A stretch of DNA of 64,000 bases from Virgibacillus litoralis. Lineage in GTDB: Bacteria; Bacillota; Bacilli; Bacillales; Amphibacillaceae. The notes beneath the pieces are model-generated. The model was not told the DNA's origin. It did no database searches and was given only the letters and a program-made list of their open reading frames with translations. A program made the position numbers and the translations under genes. Location of the stretch: positions 124,001-188,000 of the forward strand of contig NZ_JAGGKK010000004.1 of assembly GCF_017873675.1 (NCBI RefSeq), read 5' to 3'. Below are positions 61,489 through 64,000 of this stretch, one piece after another; position 1 is the stretch's first letter, and each line of letters opens with the position of its first letter.

Positions 61489-61852
61489 GTGAAGGAAAAA
61501 GAACAAAGTGACAGATTACTTCGTAAAATAACATCAGTCGAATTGTCACAAGCCTGGTCTGCTTACATAGACGCAAGCAGAACAAATCCAATGGCAACTA
61601 AAATGAGATTACATCCTTTTTCTGATAAGTTGATGGTGAATGTCACTTAGAAGGCTGCCATTGGTAGTAGCTTTTACGTAATCAGTATAACAATAAACAT
61701 CAGAAGAGATTTAGCTACACAATAAACAAGGTTTAGCTCTGAAATTGCATTTTTTTCTGAGGATGGGGCAAATATAATGATAGATAAAGAATGGCTTGAA
61801 GAGCCGCCGCGTATGACGGATTGTGAGGAATTAGTAAAGGAGAAGTGGACAT
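61489..61852 (+). pseudogene. Internally deleted DUF3231 gene remnant
   Basis: From GTG 61489 the frame reads ...ITSVELSQAWSAYIDASRTN, matching the N-terminus of the intact neighbour (LTSAEISSLWTSYQNET), then jumps to LHPFSDKLM (intact VPPFSDKLM). After a TAG (~61648) the same frame continues RRDLATQ-stop-TRFSSEIAFF and SEDGANIMIDKEWLEEPP, matching RHDLGVHYTRLIAEVAHY and DDGANIMINNGWMEQPP. So two stops and a loss of most of the ~335 codons leave about 120 codons. It is a decayed tandem paralog directly upstream of the intact gene, and its last codons carry the ribosome site of that gene. Confidence 0.85.
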
Positions 61853-62860
61853 ATGGAAAATCTCAAGAAAAACATACCCTTAACCTCTGCGGAAATCTCC
61901 AGCCTATGGACTTCCTATCAAAATGAGACAATGACGATATGCGGAATAAAATATTTTCTGCAACACGTTGACGATGATCAGATACAATCAATCCTTGAGC
62001 AAGTACTAGCCGTATCCGAAGAAAACAAAAGCAAGTTGACAAACTTCTTTAACAATGAGAACTATCCTATCCCTCACGGATATACGGAAAAGGATATAGA
62101 TTTACAGGCCCCGCGGCTTTTCGCAGATAAACTTTATCTTGAGTACATGCTTAATTTAACAATCCTATTAGTTACTGCATATGGGACGGCATTAGGACTT
62201 GCTGAGCGAACAGATGTAATTAAGTATTATTCAAATTGTCTAAATACAACACAGGGATTACATTCTAAGATAAAAGAACTGTCAAAGGAAAAAGGGATTT
62301 ATATACGCTCCCCAAAAATTCCTAAGCCAAGGCAAATCGACTTTGTGAAGAAACAAAAATTCTTATCTGGTTGGTTTGGTGATCGCAGGCCACTTCTAGG
62401 CATCGAAATCGCTAACCTTGTTTTCCACGCAAAGCGCAATGCTCTTGGACAAGCAGTTATTGCTGGATTTAGTCAAGTGGCTAAATCCAAGGAAGCAAAA
62501 CGTTACTTTGAAAGAGGCAGAGATATCTCTGGTAAACACGTTAATATTTTCACTTCCATCCTGCATGAAGAATATTTGTCTAACGGGACATTGTTACTAT
62601 TGTCCGAAGTAACTGATTCTACAGTTCCACCTTTTTCAGACAAGCTCATGATGTCACTAGTAACTTTACTTACCGCATCTGGAATCGGTCAATATGGTAT
62701 GGCCATGTCAGCTAGTCCCAGACACGATTTAGGTGTCCACTATACCCGTTTAATAGCAGAAGTAGCACATTATTCCGATGATGGGGCAAACATCATGATT
62801 AACAATGGGTGGATGGAACAGCCGCCAATAGCAGCAGACAGAAAAGAACTGGCAGAATAG
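61853..62860 (+). CDS. DUF3231 family protein
   Basis: 335 aa soluble protein with two halves of the DUF3231 type; first half LTSAEISSLWTSYQNETMTICGIKYFL region, second half from ~170 (RRPLLGIEIANLVFHAKRNALGQAVIAGFSQ). Helical bundle, ferritin-like by appearance; biochemical role unknown. Family common in multiple copies in Bacillaceae. ATG preceded by AAAGGAG ten bases away within the upstream pseudogene. Confidence 0.88.
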   Translation: MENLKKNIPLTSAEISSLWTSYQNETMTICGIKYFLQHVDDDQIQSILEQVLAVSEENKSKLTNFFNNENYPIPHGYTEKDIDLQAPRLFADKLYLEYMLNLTILLVTAYGTALGLAERTDVIKYYSNCLNTTQGLHSKIKELSKEKGIYIRSPKIPKPRQIDFVKKQKFLSGWFGDRRPLLGIEIANLVFHAKRNALGQAVIAGFSQVAKSKEAKRYFERGRDISGKHVNIFTSILHEEYLSNGTLLLLSEVTDSTVPPFSDKLMMSLVTLLTASGIGQYGMAMSASPRHDLGVHYTRLIAEVAHYSDDGANIMINNGWMEQPPIAADRKELAE

Positions 62861-62868
62861 ATTACAAA

Positions 62869-63360
62869 ATGGAAAAAAAATATGGGAAAAACAAAGACAA
62901 ATTAGAAAAGCTGCTATGGAGTATTGCCCTGCCTGGATTTGGACAGTTATTAAATGGTAAGTATCTTAAAGGAATTATCTTAATTACACTCGAATTTGTT
63001 ATTAATGTTTTTGGGCATTTTAACCAAATAATCCTACTTAGCTTTCATGGTAATATCAGTGAAGCCATTGAACAAACCAATTACCAATGGCTGATGTTTT
63101 ATCCATGTCTATATTTCTTCGCGATGTGGGATGCTTATAATGACGCAGAGGGAGAGAGTAGGCCGTATGCATTTATGCCATTCGTGTTTTCAGCTTACTT
63201 TGTAACAGTTGGTTTAATTTATTCGCCAACGTTTACTATTTTCGGACATTTAATTGGCCCTGTATGGCTTCCAATAATCTTTTTAAATTTTGGTCTGCTT
63301 ATAGGCGGGTTAATACGATGGCTGTTGTTGAAGCGACTTGAAAAAGGTTATAATACATAA
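62869..63360 (+). CDS. Small multi-pass membrane protein (TM2/DUF5683-like)
   Basis: 163 aa from ATG at 62869. A basic N-terminus (MEKKYGKNKDKLEKLLW) is followed by ALPGFGQLLNGKYLKGIILI, a TM2-like motif, and four membrane helices, ending LLKRLEKGYNT. Function unknown. The frame is open 20 codons upstream inside the DUF3231 gene; the later ATG is chosen since the upstream part is that gene's other frame. Ribosome site is weak, suggesting coupling to the DUF3231 gene 9 bp before it. Confidence 0.68.
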   Translation: MEKKYGKNKDKLEKLLWSIALPGFGQLLNGKYLKGIILITLEFVINVFGHFNQIILLSFHGNISEAIEQTNYQWLMFYPCLYFFAMWDAYNDAEGESRPYAFMPFVFSAYFVTVGLIYSPTFTIFGHLIGPVWLPIIFLNFGLLIGGLIRWLLLKRLEKGYNT

Positions 63361-63407
63361 AGGATTCCAGGCAAATGCATATACATAAGCGGGAATCCTT
63401 TTTTTGT
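63360..63407 (+). terminator. Terminator of the DUF3231/membrane protein pair
   Basis: AAGGATTCC (63360-63368) with GGAATCCTT (63392-63400), followed by TTTTTTG. The stem overlaps the stop codon end. Confidence 0.88.
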
Positions 63408-63423
63408 TTGAAAGTATAAATCC

Positions 63424-63491
63424 TTACTTACTGTATAAGTGCAACTAAGCCTTATTTATTTTAAGGATTGGCGATAAACCAAGTTTTCTAA
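63424..63491. repeat. Dispersed intergenic repeat, copy D (minus orientation)
   Basis: On minus: TTAGAAAACTTGGTTTATCGCC, then CCTTA-AAATAAA-TAAGG, GCTTAGTTGCACTTATACAGTAAG. This is the most complete copy and is nearly collinear with copies B and C. Confidence 0.8.
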
Positions 63492-63499
63492 TATTTCAT

Positions 63500-64000
63500 T
63501 TATATTCTTTTCCGACTATAGAACAGGACTAATAAACTTAAAACAATTATGATCGCCGTGATAACTAACATAGGGAAATAATCACCAAACATTGAATTTG
63601 CCTTAATATCCTTATTCACAGTACTAGACTCATTAAGCTTTACTCGTTTAGGGAACTTATCAAGATGGTACGAATTAATAATAGTACCATCCTCGCTTAC
63701 AATATCCAAAGTCCCATCCGCATTCACTTCTCTATTCACCTGTTCACCCTTCATATGGGTATATCTCAATTCTTCAGATGTTTTATATGTTTGTTCTCCA
63801 GCTTTAAATGTAGTCCCTTTGGCAACGCTGGATTGCTCAAAGTTTTCAAATCCATAGTTAAGCAGATTTTTAGTATCATTGTATGAAGCGGACGACCGAT
63901 TACTATTCAAAGTAATTACAATGAGATTCAAATCATTTCTCTTTGCTGTAGTTGCAAGAGTAAAACCGGACTTACTTACATATCCTGTTTTTCCACCTGT
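63500..64000 (-). CDS. D-alanyl-D-alanine carboxypeptidase (DacA/PBP5 family), C-terminal part
   Basis: Partial gene running off the window end. The first visible codons read TGGKTGYVSKSGFTLATTA, which is the KTG box of class A low-molecular-weight PBPs; the SxxK and SxN motifs lie beyond position 64000. A C-terminal region with beta strands and a final membrane helix (MLVITAIIIVLSLLVLFY) followed by SRKRI indicates membrane anchoring with an outward catalytic domain. It trims the terminal D-Ala from peptidoglycan stem peptides. Confidence 0.88.
   Translation of the reverse strand, partial: TGGKTGYVSKSGFTLATTAKRNDLNLIVITLNSNRSSASYNDTKNLLNYGFENFEQSSVAKGTTFKAGEQTYKTSEELRYTHMKGEQVNREVNADGTLDIVSEDGTIINSYHLDKFPKRVKLNESSTVNKDIKANSMFGDYFPMLVITAIIIVLSLLVLFYSRKRI

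Noticed and set aside
61412-61597. 61-codon minus-strand ORF
   Set aside because: Antisense to the DUF3231 remnant; no ribosome site or homology seen.

Overview
The window looks like chromosome of a low-GC Firmicute of the Bacillaceae, most likely a halotolerant genus near Oceanobacillus, Virgibacillus or Lentibacillus. This rests on strong AGGAGG ribosome binding sites, frequent TTG/GTG starts and synteny with the B. subtilis yeaC to yerH region. The genus is an inference. Most genes lie on the minus strand, so transcription mainly runs from high to low coordinates.

Layout from low to high coordinates. 1-298: degenerate 20-21 bp tandem array. 453-1870: a helix-turn-helix/TPR regulator followed by an unlisted 45-codon secreted-peptide gene and a terminator, arranged like the NprR-NprX quorum-sensing cassettes. 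2105-3652: P5C dehydrogenase (rocA). 3911-13615: CamS-like lipoprotein, ligA, pcrA, pcrB, yerC, yerB and yerA. 13782-26994: the complete de novo purine operon purEKBCSQLFMNHD, preceded by two PurBox-like sites, a promoter, a guanine riboswitch and a terminator. Its purN-purH gap holds 30 exact-length copies of a 21 bp repeat. 27303-30360: a stress-type SDR, yebE, a small heat shock protein and a MOSC protein. 30625-30804: a 20 bp repeat array with an alternating 40 bp superstructure.

30969-43665 is an accessory metabolic island: two acyl-CoA ligases, a MaoC hydratase, a FabG/PhaB-like reductase, an alpha/beta hydrolase, two KAS III homologs with an apparent Cys-His-His active site, a five-gene LivKHMGF-type ABC importer and a TetR repressor. 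A 1084-residue MalT/SARP-like regulator lies just upstream. Together these suggest import of an organic acid, activation to its CoA ester and (R)-specific beta-oxidation-like processing. The substrate cannot be read from sequence.

47480-51159 holds an unknown membrane protein, msrA and an MFS transporter on the plus strand. 51216-59132 holds pbuG and guaA, each behind its own guanine riboswitch, then yebA (transglutaminase-like), yeaD (DUF58) and yeaC (MoxR). 59346-59723 is a composite palindromic element. 59773-64000 holds an amidase, a decayed and an intact DUF3231 gene, a small membrane protein and the 3' part of a D-Ala-D-Ala carboxypeptidase cut by the window edge.

Two themes run through the window. 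Purine supply is co-controlled: biosynthesis, salvage import and GMP synthesis each sit behind a guanine-type riboswitch. The intergenic space also carries several repeat families: three 20-21 bp arrays, a dispersed ~65 bp hairpin motif and a long palindromic composite. The best candidates for something undescribed are the peptide-regulator cassette, the 21 bp array inside the purine operon and the KAS III/Liv operon.
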